NCBI GenBank assembly: GCA_951802425.1
Contig: OX637800.1
Location: forward strand, 1,302,001-1,366,000
Length of the DNA stretch: 64,000 nucleotides
Direction: 5' to 3'
DNA from: Clavaria fumosa
Lineage: Eukaryota > Basidiomycota > Agaricomycetes > Agaricales > Clavariaceae
Shown here: in pieces, positions 1 to 10,645 of the stretch
Layout of the letters: each line of letters begins with the position of its first letter
Numbering within the stretch: the stretch's first letter is position 1
Notes under the pieces: generated by a model
What the model was told of the DNA's origin: nothing
The model's input: the letters and a program-made list of their open reading frames with translations, nothing else
The model's database searches: none
Program-made: the position numbers and the translations under genes

Positions 1-147
1 TCCCCTTCCCTGTCACCTCCACCACCATATCCTTCACCTCCGCCCTCCACTCCTCTATTGCGACCACCCCCCTCAGGACCACGCTATGCATGGCCCGCAC
101 CAAGTTCAAAACCTCCTCCACCAGCCACTGACCCCGCAGTGCCCACA

Positions 148-606
148 TCACCGACCTATCCTCCTCCGAGTCCACAGACCGCTTGGTCCACGTCCCCTTT
201 GCCTCTGCTCTGGCTGCTCCGCCTCTCTACCTCTGCACTTCTGCTTTGCCCCCACACAGGCATTGCAGGCCGTCCCCTGCCCCCCACTTGGCCACACACA
301 GGCCACCCCCAACCTACGGCATCGTGCGCACTCCGTGCGATCCGCCTCCATCTCCGGTGTCGGAGACCGCTTCCTCCCTACCCCTTGCTCCCACGCCACC
401 TCTGCCGCCCTCCGCTTCGCCTCCACCGCCTTCGCCCTCTCCAGCTCCTCCTGCCACACCTTATCTGCTATCTCCCTCGCTTTCCGCTCCTCTTCCTCCC
501 GCCTCGGTTGCTCCTCTGCCTCCCTTGCATTTTTCTCCCTCAACGCATTAATCCTTTTTGTGAGGGCCGCAATCTTGGGGTCCTCGTCCTCTGTGCAAGG
601 CTGCAT
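148..606 (-). CDS. Coiled-coil / Cys-cluster ORF of transposon-associated type
   Basis: An open frame of 152 codons starting with an ATG at 606. Residues about 10-75 are rich in Glu, Lys and Arg and look like a coiled coil. Residues about 92-125 hold two C-x2-C-x6-C groups (CARCRRLGVAC and CNACVGAKQKC) spaced by a short linker, which suggests a small zinc-binding cluster. The same layout of charged helix plus Cys cluster, in the other order, is seen in the gene at 1606-4040, so both may belong to a family spread with transposons. I do not recognise a named family or a function. The opposite strand is also open because the region is GC- and proline-codon-rich; those frames look like shadows. 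Confidence 0.45.
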   Translation of the reverse strand: MQPCTEDEDPKIAALTKRINALREKNAREAEEQPRREEEERKAREIADKVWQEELERAKAVEAKRRAAEVAWEQGVGRKRSPTPEMEADRTECARCRRLGVACVWPSGGQGTACNACVGAKQKCRGREAEQPEQRQRGRGPSGLWTRRRIGR

Positions 607-916
607 GGGGATGGCAATGATGGGTCGTGGGCGGGGTCAAGAGGGGCAGCTGGATCCCACTCCGGGCATCGATTGGTTGTTGGACATGAAGTTGTTAAAG
701 AGAAAAAATGCCCGTGTTAGGGGCAAGTGATGATGGTGATGGGTGAAGAAAAAGAAAAAAGTGGAGTACACGCACACATTGTTTTAACCCCCAAAAAAAA
801 AAATTGGACTCCGCCAACACACTGCAAAACTCCGATGCTAACTTGTTATGGGAGCCACGTGTTCACACAGACTTTGGCCACAGGGTCTCAGGGGTTCAAC
901 CCTAAGAGGGGGATAC

Positions 917-1605
917 TGTTACGACCTCATCCAATTGCATAAGCACGATCCCTGCTCCGGGCTCTGTACCAACTCCGATCTGCTCCGCCATAACTCTGTT
1001 TGCTCCGCTCCGCACCTTCATCGGACTTCACTCTGCCAGCCTTCGGACCATTCAGACTTTGTTCTAGAATCTTCTCCCTCCATCCCCTCATTTTGGTAAC
1101 CAATGGGAGGATGCCCACAACCCATGGGAGTCACTTTTTTGTTGTTGTTTCTTTGTTCCATGAAAATTGCACAGGCACATGTGGTGAAACCCTCCTAGTA
1201 ATTTGATATGTACATTGTTTCACATTACTCCTATACTCTGTCCTTGCAGTATAAGTTTCCACCTGTATGTCCCTGCTCCTTAGTTCGAATATTAATGTCT
1301 CTTGATCCTAAACATCTCTGAGCTTTCGTCCTCATCGTCCTCAACATTCTCCATGTCATCTGACCAACTCTGAACAACTCCGGCGGACTCTGATCAACTT
1401 CAGAGTTTGACTTATGTTCTGATTCTCTCTTGGGTATTGTTTCTGTTTGATAAATAGGGACACGTATATACGTGGTGGCACAACACATATGTTGAGACTG
1501 CAGTCCCATAAGTCTCCTCCTTCTTTTACTTCTCTGTTTCTCCAATATCAGACTCCGATCAGACTCTGATAGAACATCTCTGCTAACCCCTTTGCTACTA
1601 ACCTG
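917..1605 (+). repeat. LTR-like sequence
   Basis: A purine-rich tract (AAGAGGGGGATA) at 904-915 runs straight into TGTTACGACC at 917, which is how a polypurine tract meets a 3' LTR in Ty3/gypsy elements. The stretch that follows has no convincing gene and is full of short ACTCCG/TCTGATC words. I could not fix the right end or find a target duplication, so the end given is only where the next gene begins. The preceding 607-916 contains nothing I can identify. Confidence 0.35.
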
Positions 1606-4040
1606 TTAGGACTGTGACAGTGTAGCAGATCTGTCGCCCACGGAATTCTTAAAAGCCTGGAAGAAAATCAGATCAGTGAGAGAGAATAAGGAGTGGAACG
1701 AGATGGAGCAGGAGGTGCGTAGTAAATTCTTTGCTCCATTTCGTTTTCTCTGATCATTGGGATTACAGGATTGTGACAACTGTGTCATGAAGAGCCAGCA
1801 GTGTGTGTGCAGCACTGCTGGGAAGTGTCGTCAATGCGCAGAGGACCACAGGAAATGCTTGTGGGTCCAAGATTTTCGTTGATGGCGCATCAAGAATGAA
1901 TTCGAGTGGAACGACATGCAAGTCGACAAAGCATTGAAGCATGTAGAGGGGCCAGGATCGGCGACAATAATGACTCCCAAGGTCGCGAGTCGAGTGGGGG
2001 CGGAGCTTATGACCCTACCAGCTCCAAGCACCCTGACAAGGGCAACTCACAGAAAACAAATGAGGGTGTGTTCGCGATTGCCAATGCCAGGTCCTTCGAC
2101 ATTGAGGAGGTGAATCGGGGATTTACCAGAAATGGAGACGGAGACGGAGGAAGATGCACCGGTGCATCTGACAAACATTGCAAAGGTTCGTGCAGAGAAG
2201 GCAAGGATTCTGGCTAGGGCATTCCATGGGTTTTTTTCCACAGGTTTGTTTACTGATATTTGTCCATCATTTTCTCCCCAATGTGTAACACAATCATAAA
2301 AGTAAACATACAAAGGCCTAAAGAATTGTTTTAGCCCTATCTCCACCAATTCTCAACCGTTTTGGATGATCCAGGGCTCGTTTGAAAGGGAATCACCGTA
2401 CGAGTAACCCTCTGCGGGTAAAATTTGAACCCATATGGTGATTCCCTTTCAAACAAGCCCTGGATCATCCAAAATGGTTGAGAATTGGTGGAGATAGGGC
2501 TAAAACAATTCTTTAGGCCTTTGTATGTTTACTTTTATGATTGTGTTACACATTGGGGAGAAAATGATGGACAAATATCAGTAAACAAACCCGTGGGAAA
2601 AACCCGTGGAATGCCCTAATTCTGGCAACCCTGGGAGAGAAGGGGTGATTACTCCAGAAGGTGATGGATGCTGAGGAAAAGGTCAAAATCCTTCAAGGGC
2701 AGCTGGACATGAGGGCGACAAAGGAACACTGGCTAGAAGGGAGGTTGAAGAAAAGTGAGGAGGAGGTGAAGAAAATGAAGCAGGTCACGACAAAGGTGGC
2801 CATCTCATCACCAGAGTCCGGAACAAGAGAAGAGATGGAAAGGGAACTCGCGACATTGAGGCAGCAGGTCACAGAGCCCTCGAGGAAGACGTTGTGGGTG
2901 GAGAAGTCCAACAGGGAGGTAGAGTTGGAGGGAGAGCTGGCGGCAGTAAAACGCGAGTTGGAGGAGGTGCGAAGAAGCGCAAAAGGTGAGTTTCCTTTGT
3001 GTCCAGTGACCTTTTTATTGAACTCACGAGTTTATAGGAAAGGGCAAGGAAGTAGAGAGAACATGGGAGAGATCATCAAAGGTGCCCACATCGAAGATTG
3101 TGGACACAGCGGTCGCGGAATTGAGGGCACGGACAGAGGGAGCAGAGAGGGAGTTTGAGGCTCTGCATGGGGAGTGGCAGGGTGAGTAATTGCCCTGTTA
3201 TCCCTCTGGATGGTAAATTGATGTTTCTGTCTTGCCTAGACCAAGAGGTGAAATTGAGGGAGGTACAACAAGATTTGAAAGAGTCACAGGAAGGGGAAAA
3301 AAGTAAGTTTTATAGTCGCAAATACAAAGTGAACTAATTCATGTTTGTAGAATTGTTGGTGGCGGTGGAGGAAGCATGCAAGGAATTCGAGGAGTCGAGG
3401 GGAGTACTAGCAGGGATGAGGAGAGAGGAGCAAGGTAAGCAATTCGATAACTTGTTGAGGTTGTTGGAATGGGTTATCTCGCCCATCGATAAGATAAGTG
3501 CCTTACACAATTTTCTTTAGTCATCAGTCTGGGCCCCTTAGTAATACTGTCATGTGATTACTTAGAGGTACTAACGCCATTGGTAGTTATTAATAGCTAT
3601 CACATGACTGCAGTAGTATATAAGTAGAGTACCAGCTGTAGTAGATACCCCAGCTGGTTATCCAAGTTTGTGCCCCGGTTCACCACTACCACTACCGAAG
3701 CGACCACAACCTTCTCATCATCGTCCCTCGATAGGATCCTCACCGATCAGCACTGTTTAACCAGCGTCCAGCTAGACTCAATTAGTCTATCAGAGGTAAC
3801 ATTACTGATGACTCTTGTAGGTCTTCACGGCATGCTGGAAGCTGTTACCGAAGAGCGTGATGCTGCTCGTGCCCGTGGGTGGTGCGTCCTCAAAATGGTA
3901 TACTTTGGTTACAACAATTTGTGGAGGAAAATCGAAAAATCGCAAGAAAAATCGAAGTTATTTAATTGGGTGATGGCAGAGCAATATCGTTTGCGAGATG
4001 AGATCGCAAAGTTCCCACAAGTGGATGGGGAAGGATGATT
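1606..4040 (+). CDS. Multi-exon coiled-coil gene with Cys cluster, interrupted by a MITE and a solo LTR
   Basis: Exons can be followed as about 1610-1711, 1771-2216, 2620-2985, 3038-3180, 3241-3301, 3351-3434 and 3823-4037, joined by GT...AG introns of about 45-65 nt. The second exon encodes a Cys cluster (DCDNC ... CSTAGKCRQC ... RKCLW). The following exons are almost pure Glu/Lys/Arg heptads, predicting a long coiled coil, and the last exon ends in KFPQVDGEG and a TGA. A 400-bp palindromic MITE lies at the end of exon 2, and a stop codon (TGA near 1882) follows the Cys cluster, so this copy is probably not functional. A solo LTR sits in the last intron and need not harm splicing. No named family recognised; it resembles transposon-associated coiled-coil genes of basidiomycetes. 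Confidence 0.5.
2217..2616. mobile_element. Palindromic MITE, 400 bp, TA target duplication
   Basis: The two halves are inverted copies of about 180-190 bp each. The ends read GGGCATTCC...GGAATGCCC and are flanked by TA at 2215-2216 and 2617-2618, as expected for Tc1/mariner-type insertion. The central loop is near 2395-2435. It contains no coding capacity and could fold into one long hairpin. Confidence 0.8.
3462..3792 (+). mobile_element. Solo LTR, 331 bp, with 5-bp target duplication
   Basis: The sequence starts TGTTGGAATGGG and ends TCTATCA, so it has TG...CA ends. GAGGT precedes it (3457-3461) and follows it (3793-3797), an exact 5-bp target duplication. A TATA-like TATATAAG is at about 3618-3625, giving the likely orientation. 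No internal region is present, so it is the product of LTR-LTR recombination. It lies inside an intron of the coiled-coil gene. Confidence 0.85.
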
Positions 4041-4148
4041 GATTGAGGAGGAGGATGGAAGGCAAGAGGAGGAGAGAAGTCCAAGTGTGGAAGAGGTAGA
4101 CAAGGTGGAAAGGTCATGAAAGGGGAAGGAAAAAGCTCACAACCAGTA

Positions 4149-4626
4149 AGATAGGCCTCTTTCATAAACAGTTACTATCACATGACCCAATATGTCACAC
4201 TTACACACATTTGGGTGATGAATCATTGGAAACCTGCATCTAATTTAGACACAGTCCCTCCCTTGCAAATGTGCAACCCAGGACCAGTAGAAAAGGGTCA
4301 TTGGAACAAATTGTGGGTTGTGAATTTTTTATTTTCAGCCTGAGGGTGGAGTAGATAGGTATTTACAAAGGCTGCCTCAGGCCATTTCTGGCTATGCCTA
4401 AGTGACTCAAGCTTCTAAATATTGCTGTTATCACAGTTTTGACCCTGCTACTATCCATCCTTTGGCTAATCTTGATCACATACACTCCTACATGCACATA
4501 TATACTTTTTCCATTTAATTATCTACCATGGCAAGTCCACAAGAGCACTTCATGTGCATGCAGGTCAAATGATCACATGCATGTCACATACTTGTCACAG
4601 TAGTTGAATATGAACAAGGTCTATCT
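4149..4626. mobile_element. 478-bp MITE, copy 1
   Basis: The ends are short inverted repeats (AGATAGGCCT... and ...AGGTCTATCT) flanked by TA at 4147-4148 and 4627-4628. A copy of exactly the same length lies at 57421-57898 in the same orientation and appears nearly identical by eye. It has no coding capacity. The TA duplication points to mobilisation by a mariner-type transposase supplied elsewhere. Confidence 0.85.
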
Positions 4627-4739
4627 TAGATAAAATTTTTCTTTGTTGTAATTTTATTGTGTATATGAATTGCTGTGAAGTCTGACATGAGAAAGTGAAG
4701 AAAAACAAAAAAAGGGGGGTGAGGAGATTCATTGAGTTG

Positions 4740-5000
4740 TGCAAGTTGCATGAGGTTTTTCTGGGTAGATCGCATGGAAGTCCTCGAGGAGTTCCTTTGA
4801 GCTGGAAAGTGATTCTATAGGTTCCCATGTGTTGTCCTCGGGTCTGTAACCTTCCCAACGTACAAGGTAAAGCACTTTCCTACCCCTCCTTCAAGAGTCC
4901 AATATGTCAGCAACTTTGTAGTGTTGTTTGCTGTCGATCTCAATAGGGGGCGGGGGTTGCTGTTGTTGCTGGGGGAAAGCATCATCATAGCCCATAAAAA
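4740..5000 (-). pseudogene. Chromodomain tail of gypsy pol (fragment)
   Basis: On the minus strand the frames around 4960-4740 encode words such as VLYLVRWEG and DNTWEP, followed by a helix ending in an FHA..P pattern, the usual C-terminal chromodomain of chromovirus integrases. The frame is broken and detached from the rest of pol. Chromodomains of this class bind histone marks and steer integration into heterochromatin. Confidence 0.6.
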
Positions 5001-5659
5001 GGGCATCAGTCAAAATCGGCTAGGCCTTTTGGATAGGGGGTGGGTGTGCTGAAGGGGGTGGTGGGGTATGTACTTAAGTACATTTTCCTAAGTACAGCAA
5101 ATCTGATTCTATGGAAGTCTCCAGAAGTTACAGAAGGTAATGCAGTATCGTGTGCAAGGTCATATGGAGGTCATAATTCATAAAGGAGTCATGTGGTTCG
5201 GGGGAATGAGGTGTCCAATGATTGGTACACATCTGGACCACTCGTAAAATGAAGGAAAGTGTAGGGGGTACAGCAAGGGAGTACTAGGAACAATGGGCAA
5301 AGTGCTGTAAAGGGTTTGAAATGTTCAAATGAACAGACACTTGAAAGGGAACACAATATGAAATTTACAGCATGGTATATGAAATAAAGGAAGGAAAATG
5401 GAATAGTGAGTATGTCGAGTGCTGACCATGCTGGAGTGATGAAATAGAAAAGTGTAGGCGGTGTATGTGACCTGCAGGTTGTGATCATCACGGGGGATTG
5501 GAGACCGGAGAGTCTGGTATCGGACATTTATCGGATGTTCCGGACATTATCAGACAGTATCGGATTGTTATCGGGTGCTGTTGCCTTGGATGCCAAAATA
5601 TCTGGATATTCGGTATCTGTCATGTTTCCTTGTTTAAACCACATATTATCCTTACAGCA

Positions 5660-6410
5660 TGTGGTACCAAATAGATTTTCAAACGTTTGGGGAAAGCCCC
5701 TTCCCGTAGTTCAATTGGGTGGTCTATGGCGCCTCTGGATGGTAGTAATTTCGCGAATTCTTCGATGGAAAAGACCTTCAAGAATTCCTCATGGTAGGGG
5801 GGCACCAGGGTTTCAACAAAGGTTCCTCACATGAGTGTTGTCTGTGTTCAGGGAAACTCGATCGTCTGTTCAATCCAGTCGATCATGGGGTTATTCTTCT
5901 GCAACCAATCATCGCCTAGGTAGAGGTGAGGGGGGTGGAACTGTCCAACTAGGAGGGTGACCTTCTGGCGGAAGTCCTGTCCAATAGAGATGACTAGGTG
6001 GTTTTGGTTACCATTCCCAGGGCATTGGCGGTTCTGTCGGTATTGATCGAATATAGGGGCTGGGGAAGGTCCCGTAGCTTCAGTCCTAGGCTCTGGGCGT
6101 ATTTTTTGTTGATAGCAGAAGCTGAGCATCCGGAGTCTACCAGGGCATACCCCAGCTTTCTTCTTCCATTGCCAGGGTTCTCCATGGTTATCAGTATTTC
6201 CATACAAGGTTTCTCAGGATTGGCTTTAACTTTCTCTTTCCTCAGGTTCAGTCTAGAGGGTGGAGAAGGGGTCACCAGGACCAGTTTATTCATCATTGCA
6301 GCATGAGAAGGTACATAACTGTTTATCGGTGAAGAAGCTGAACTCATTCTTTGCTGTTTCCAAAACCCACGATTTCTTTGTCTCTGACCTTGACCAGGTC
6401 TTTCAATCAT
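5660..6410 (-). pseudogene. Gypsy aspartic protease and start of reverse transcriptase (truncated)
   Basis: The frames contain YALVDSGCSASAIN (the D-S-G active site of retroviral-type aspartic proteases) and LGDDWLQKNNPMIDW, the conserved flap/core end of gypsy proteases. Farther on, HEEFLKVFS..EFAKLLPSRG and ELREGAFPKRL match the linker that begins gypsy reverse transcriptase. The frame changes at about 6000-6200, and coding sequence stops near 5660, so no active enzyme can be made. Confidence 0.7.
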
Positions 6411-6499
6411 GCTATCTCAGCCCAGGCTTCTTCCAGCTCGTCATCCGAGCCTCTTGGATAGTTTGTGGCGATCGGGGCCGGGAGTGATATGACTCTGCG

Positions 6500-7357
6500 T
6501 ACCTGCTGGGTGTGACAGGTGGGCAGAAGCGGGCAGTTCTTCGAGATGTGGCTGAAGCCTCAGCAGTTGTAACACTGTACTTTGGCAGGTTTGGGGTGGG
6601 AATGGTCGACAATCATCACATCGGGGTTCGTGGCAGGTGCGGAGGCAGTGGGGGCTCGGTTCGGGGAATTTGTAGGTCGGGGAGTGGGAGCGGGGGCATG
6701 AGCCTTTTGGAGGGAGTTGAACTCTTGCCAGAGGTCGTCCATTCGAATGGCTTTGTTTCTCCATCCAATGTAGGTGGCCGGAAGATCATTGCTGTTGTAC
6801 ATCTTCTCAACTAGTGGCTGGTTGAGTCCGTTCTTGAGGTACTTGATTAGTTCTGACTCGTGGTGTGTGATGGTGAGGTGGGCTTGGTGGTAGAGTCGGT
6901 CGAATTCTGTAAAGAACTCCCAGGCCATTTTTCCGCTCTGGCAAAGTTTCTGGAGGTTAGCGAGGGCCCTCATTTCATCAGCTGTGTCAAGGAACTCGTC
7001 GTCCAGGTCATTTACAAAGTTAGTCCAGGTACCTGTTCCTTCCACTTCTATGATATGATTGACATGGGCATTGGCCCATTCCTTGGCATACCTGAGGCAC
7101 ATCTTGTTAAGTACAAAGTAGATTTTCTTCGCATTGGTTTCATATCGTTCCAGCTTGCAGGCAAAGAGGAGGGTGAACTGCCTTTTGAAGGTGCGGTACC
7201 CTGCCTTCTCTCCGGTGAAGTCTTTTACCATAAGACCACTACTCGTCATTGCTCCTGAGGTCATACAGTTCGATTGATGAGATGGAGCTGGGCCCTGGGG
7301 ATTCGACATCTTCAGGGTTGACAAATGGGTTGACAGGCTCAGGCTGTGATAGGTCAA
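6500..7357 (-). CDS. Gypsy gag (capsid and zinc knuckle), remnant element
   Basis: A frame of 265 codons from an upstream ATG at 7357 (a second ATG, MSNPQG, lies about 16 codons later). The middle has the capsid pattern of chromoviruses (residues about 60-190: Y..FKRQFTLLF, AKEWA, TADEMRALANLQKLCQSG, FFTEFDRLYHQA). The end VQCYNC begins a CCHC knuckle whose remaining residues lie just beyond in another frame. Gag packages the element RNA. It belongs to the decayed element at 4740-8553. Confidence 0.7.
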
Positions 7358-7359
7358 TG

Positions 7360-8161
7360 GTGGTGCGGTGTCAGGCGGTGAGTACTCTTGCTGAGAGGAG
7401 CTCAGGGATGTCGGTCGGGGTAATGGTGGTCATGGGAACATTAGGGGGGATCCAGGAGCATTGGCTAGGAATGGTGGGATAGGGGACAGGGGAGCATGGC
7501 TTCCAGTCCACGATGGATCATGTGGCAGTATCGACCAGGTACTTGGCTCTGTGGCCTGTGATGGTGATAAATTGCTCAGATGGTTGTGTCTGCATGCACT
7601 TGTTGGCAAAAGTGTGGGTGGTGGGTATGGGTGAGGGGGTGCACAAAGGTGTGGAGGCTTCGGTGGAGGCGGGGGTCGGGATATTTTCAATATCGTCAAT
7701 GTCGAGGCCTTCTAGGTCCTCAGCTATGTATCATTCCTGTTCTTCCACCCAAGCTTGGTGGAGAAGGTCGTCTAGTTGTTGGGCAAAGTTGTCGGGATTG
7801 CATGAGGTGTTGTGTAGTTTCTGCACTTGTAGGGCTCAGGACATAAGCAACCCAGTTGAGATGAACTGGTGTTCTACTGCTCAGTATATGATGCTTCATG
7901 GGTAGCAGTTGAAACTGGGGGAGGGCGGACGTGTGATCGTGGTTGGGGTTTCTGTATCGATGAAGTGGAGGATTTCGTGTCGCCAGGCCCTTCACGAGTT
8001 AATGAGGCCGGGAGGCGTCAGTAGGTGTTGTTCATAGGCTTGTTGCCGGTAAGCGAGAGCCTCGGGATCGTTCGTTCGGGTCACGTAGGGGTGGTGGTAA
8101 GCCAGAATTGAAGAAGAACCAGGTCTGGGATTGGAGGTGGTTATGAGGAGACTTGTTATTA
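7360..8161 (-). other. Leader region between gag and 5' LTR of the decayed gypsy element
   Basis: No continuous frame spans this stretch. Short proline/histidine-rich frames are present, but none resembles a known protein. The primer-binding site sits at its right end, next to the LTR: AGACTTGTTATT at 8149-8160 is repeated in inverse orientation inside the LTR at 8234-8245. Confidence 0.5.
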
Positions 8162-8553
8162 TGTTATGACTCATGCGTCACATGTCTCTGGGCAGGCTAG
8201 CTGGGCAGAGAATGACTAGGAGTAGTATTCGAGAATAACAAGTCTAAGGGGTACAGGATATCTATCTACTCATATATATACTAAGACACAGAGACATGGT
8301 AATGGTATGAATACGAAGGAATGAGTGAGGAGGGTAGCAGCCATGGAAAAGGAGTGAGAGTACCAAGGAAATGATCACGTGGTCGTGATGGCAGCGAGAA
8401 GGGGAAGGACAGTTGGCAGGGGAATGGGGCAACAGTGAGGAGGGAATAAGGGCAGCAAGGGGACAGGACAATGGTGACAATACAAAGGGAGAAGGGGAAG
8501 ACCAGATTCGGCTTAATAGTAGGGGCACCAAGGTGACAGGTGCCACAGTGTGA
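8162..8553 (-). repeat. 5' LTR of the decayed gypsy element
   Basis: On the minus strand it runs from TGTCACACTGTG to CATAACA, 392 bp. A TATATATATGAG box lies near 8270-8280, and about 35-40 nt downstream of it (minus strand) is AGACTTGTTATT, whose exact complement abuts the LTR on the internal side. This pairing predicts self-priming of reverse transcription as in Tf1/sushi elements. Confidence 0.65.
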
Positions 8554-8585
8554 CAGGATGATGGCATCCTGCACAGATGTACCAT

Positions 8586-8592
8586 CATGAAT
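8586..8592. other. Left 7-bp target-site duplication of the giant element
   Basis: CATGAAT lies immediately before the terminal sequence CACACCCTTCAGCG. The same seven bases follow the other end at 49624-49630. Confidence 0.9.
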
Positions 8593-10645
8593 CACACCCT
8601 TCAGCGTACCCAAACCCCATCTTATAGGGCCAGCCCATTTTGACTGGTGGCCATCTTATAGGCCCAGCCGAGCGTCGGCCGAGATATTACATAATAGGCT
8701 GGGCCGAGATCTTAGGTCACCCAAAATTGGTAACTAGAGGTTCAGATGACTTGATATGCATGGGGCCTTTAAAATAGGCTTGGCCCAGGTCAGTAGGGCT
8801 TGGCTCAGAATAATATTCTTCAACCTGCATTCCAGGTCTAATATCACTACCTTACATCTGGTAGCACCCATATTATGATTTTCCAGCCCTAATGCACTGC
8901 TCACTCATCTAAATTACCAGATACTGTAGTAATACCAATGTACCTGAGCAAGAAGAGCTTAGCCCAGACAATTATTCTGCATCCAACATCCTATATCAAA
9001 TGTCCCCTGATCTAATATGACACCCTACAATAAATTGTTAGTTATTGAATGTTAGGTGTGACACATTGTCACACTTGAAATCTGGGTTAACTGTAACTGA
9101 AGCAGCTATGGAAGTGTGGTAAATATGTTGTCCATGTTCTAATATAGCTGTATCAGAGGTCTGTGTATAGCTATTGGACTTGGCACATTAATACCACCGT
9201 ATTAATATACCTGACTTGGCACATTGATACCACCAGATATTAATGTACCTGAGCAAGAAGAGCTTAGCCCAGACAATTATTCTGCATCCAACACCCTATA
9301 TCAAATGTCCCCTTATCTAATATGACACCCGGCCAAAGTCTATATTCTTGACTGTATATTCAAGCTCAATACTCTTGTATATGCTAGCTCATTATTCCTG
9401 TGTAAGTAGCACTGTTGCTCTTATTTTATCAGCAGCAGAAAATGATTTTTGAGGTAGTCAATTCAGCTGCATTTCACACTCTATACTACTATCCTAAATG
9501 TGAAACAACTTGCTGCAATGGTATTGCCTATAATCTTATCTTCACCACCTCAATAAACCACTCACCCATCTGGACCACCTGATATGAATATGCCTTTAAA
9601 AAGGGCTCAGCTGAGATGGTCATTCTCAGGTCTACATTTTATATCAGATATTCTCTCCTTGCAGATCAAAATCATAAATCCTGAGCAACCCTATTATTAT
9701 TATTCCAACCCCAATGAGCCACCCATCTGGATTTCTTCATTTGAATATGCCCTTTCCAAGGGGTTATCCCAGGTGGTTTTACTCACTCAGCATAGCCTTC
9801 TTTCTCAGTCACAGCAGACACCTCTGGAAGTAGATCATTTTATATTAATACCTCTTCATAAAGGGCTTGGCTCAGTATTCTCCAAGCCTAATCCCTTGTT
9901 AAATATGCTCTACCCGCATAGCATGAACAAATTTCATGATTACAATGATTGTATTATTTTATTTCTAGCCCCAATGAACCACCCACTCATCTGGACCACT
10001 TGATATTATGATGCGTTTACAAGGGTTTAGCCTGGATGGTTATTCTTCAGTCTATGTTACTTCAAATATCCCCTCTCTACAAGTATTGAACAATCTGCAT
10101 ATGGAAACAATCACCATTATTATTTCAGTCATAATGAGTTGCCTCTCACCAAATGGTTATTGTTCAGCAAGCATACTGCATCACTATCCTCTTCTTGTAT
10201 ATCTTAAATCACCTTTGCACATGCTAACACCCTTGTCTTCATTTTTACAGCTTTGATCAACTCCCATTAATTTACACCCCCTCATATTAATACATTGTTA
10301 TCAGGAGCTTGATTCAAATGGTTACTCTTAATATATTTGTCAATTTGAGAATAATATGAAGGAACCAACATACTAGGCATGCCTTGAGATGTCTCTTGTA
10401 TTTCCTGTGATATTTGTTTGACAAGGGGTAGATTTTAAACAATAGAAACCTGTTAAAGTGAGGCTCAATATCATAGATTTGAAGAATGTTCTAATTCAAA
10501 GACATTGGATTGCCATTTCTCAGGATACTGATTTATTTGATTGTCCTTTCTGAAATGCATGGATATGAAAACTTAATCTACAATGTGCATTATTCACACT
10601 TGTAGGGCTATGAAATCAATAAATATACATTTGTCAGAAAAAAAA

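Larger units (their letters stand above)
4740..8553 (-). mobile_element. Decayed Ty3/gypsy chromovirus remnant
   Basis: Read on the minus strand, the order is 5' LTR (8162-8553), a poorly open leader, gag (7357-6560), zinc knuckle, aspartic protease (about 6290-5850), the first residues of reverse transcriptase (about 5805-5660), and then the chromodomain tail (about 5000-4740). Most of reverse transcriptase, RNase H and integrase is missing. The stretch 5020-5650 where these should be holds no recognisable coding sequence and is not explained. No 3' LTR was found; the area just beyond holds the 478-bp MITE. Confidence 0.8.

Noticed and set aside
58..730. Long proline-rich plus-strand frames
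   Set aside because: They are the reverse of the charged coiled-coil frame at 148-606; the composition is that of an antisense shadow.
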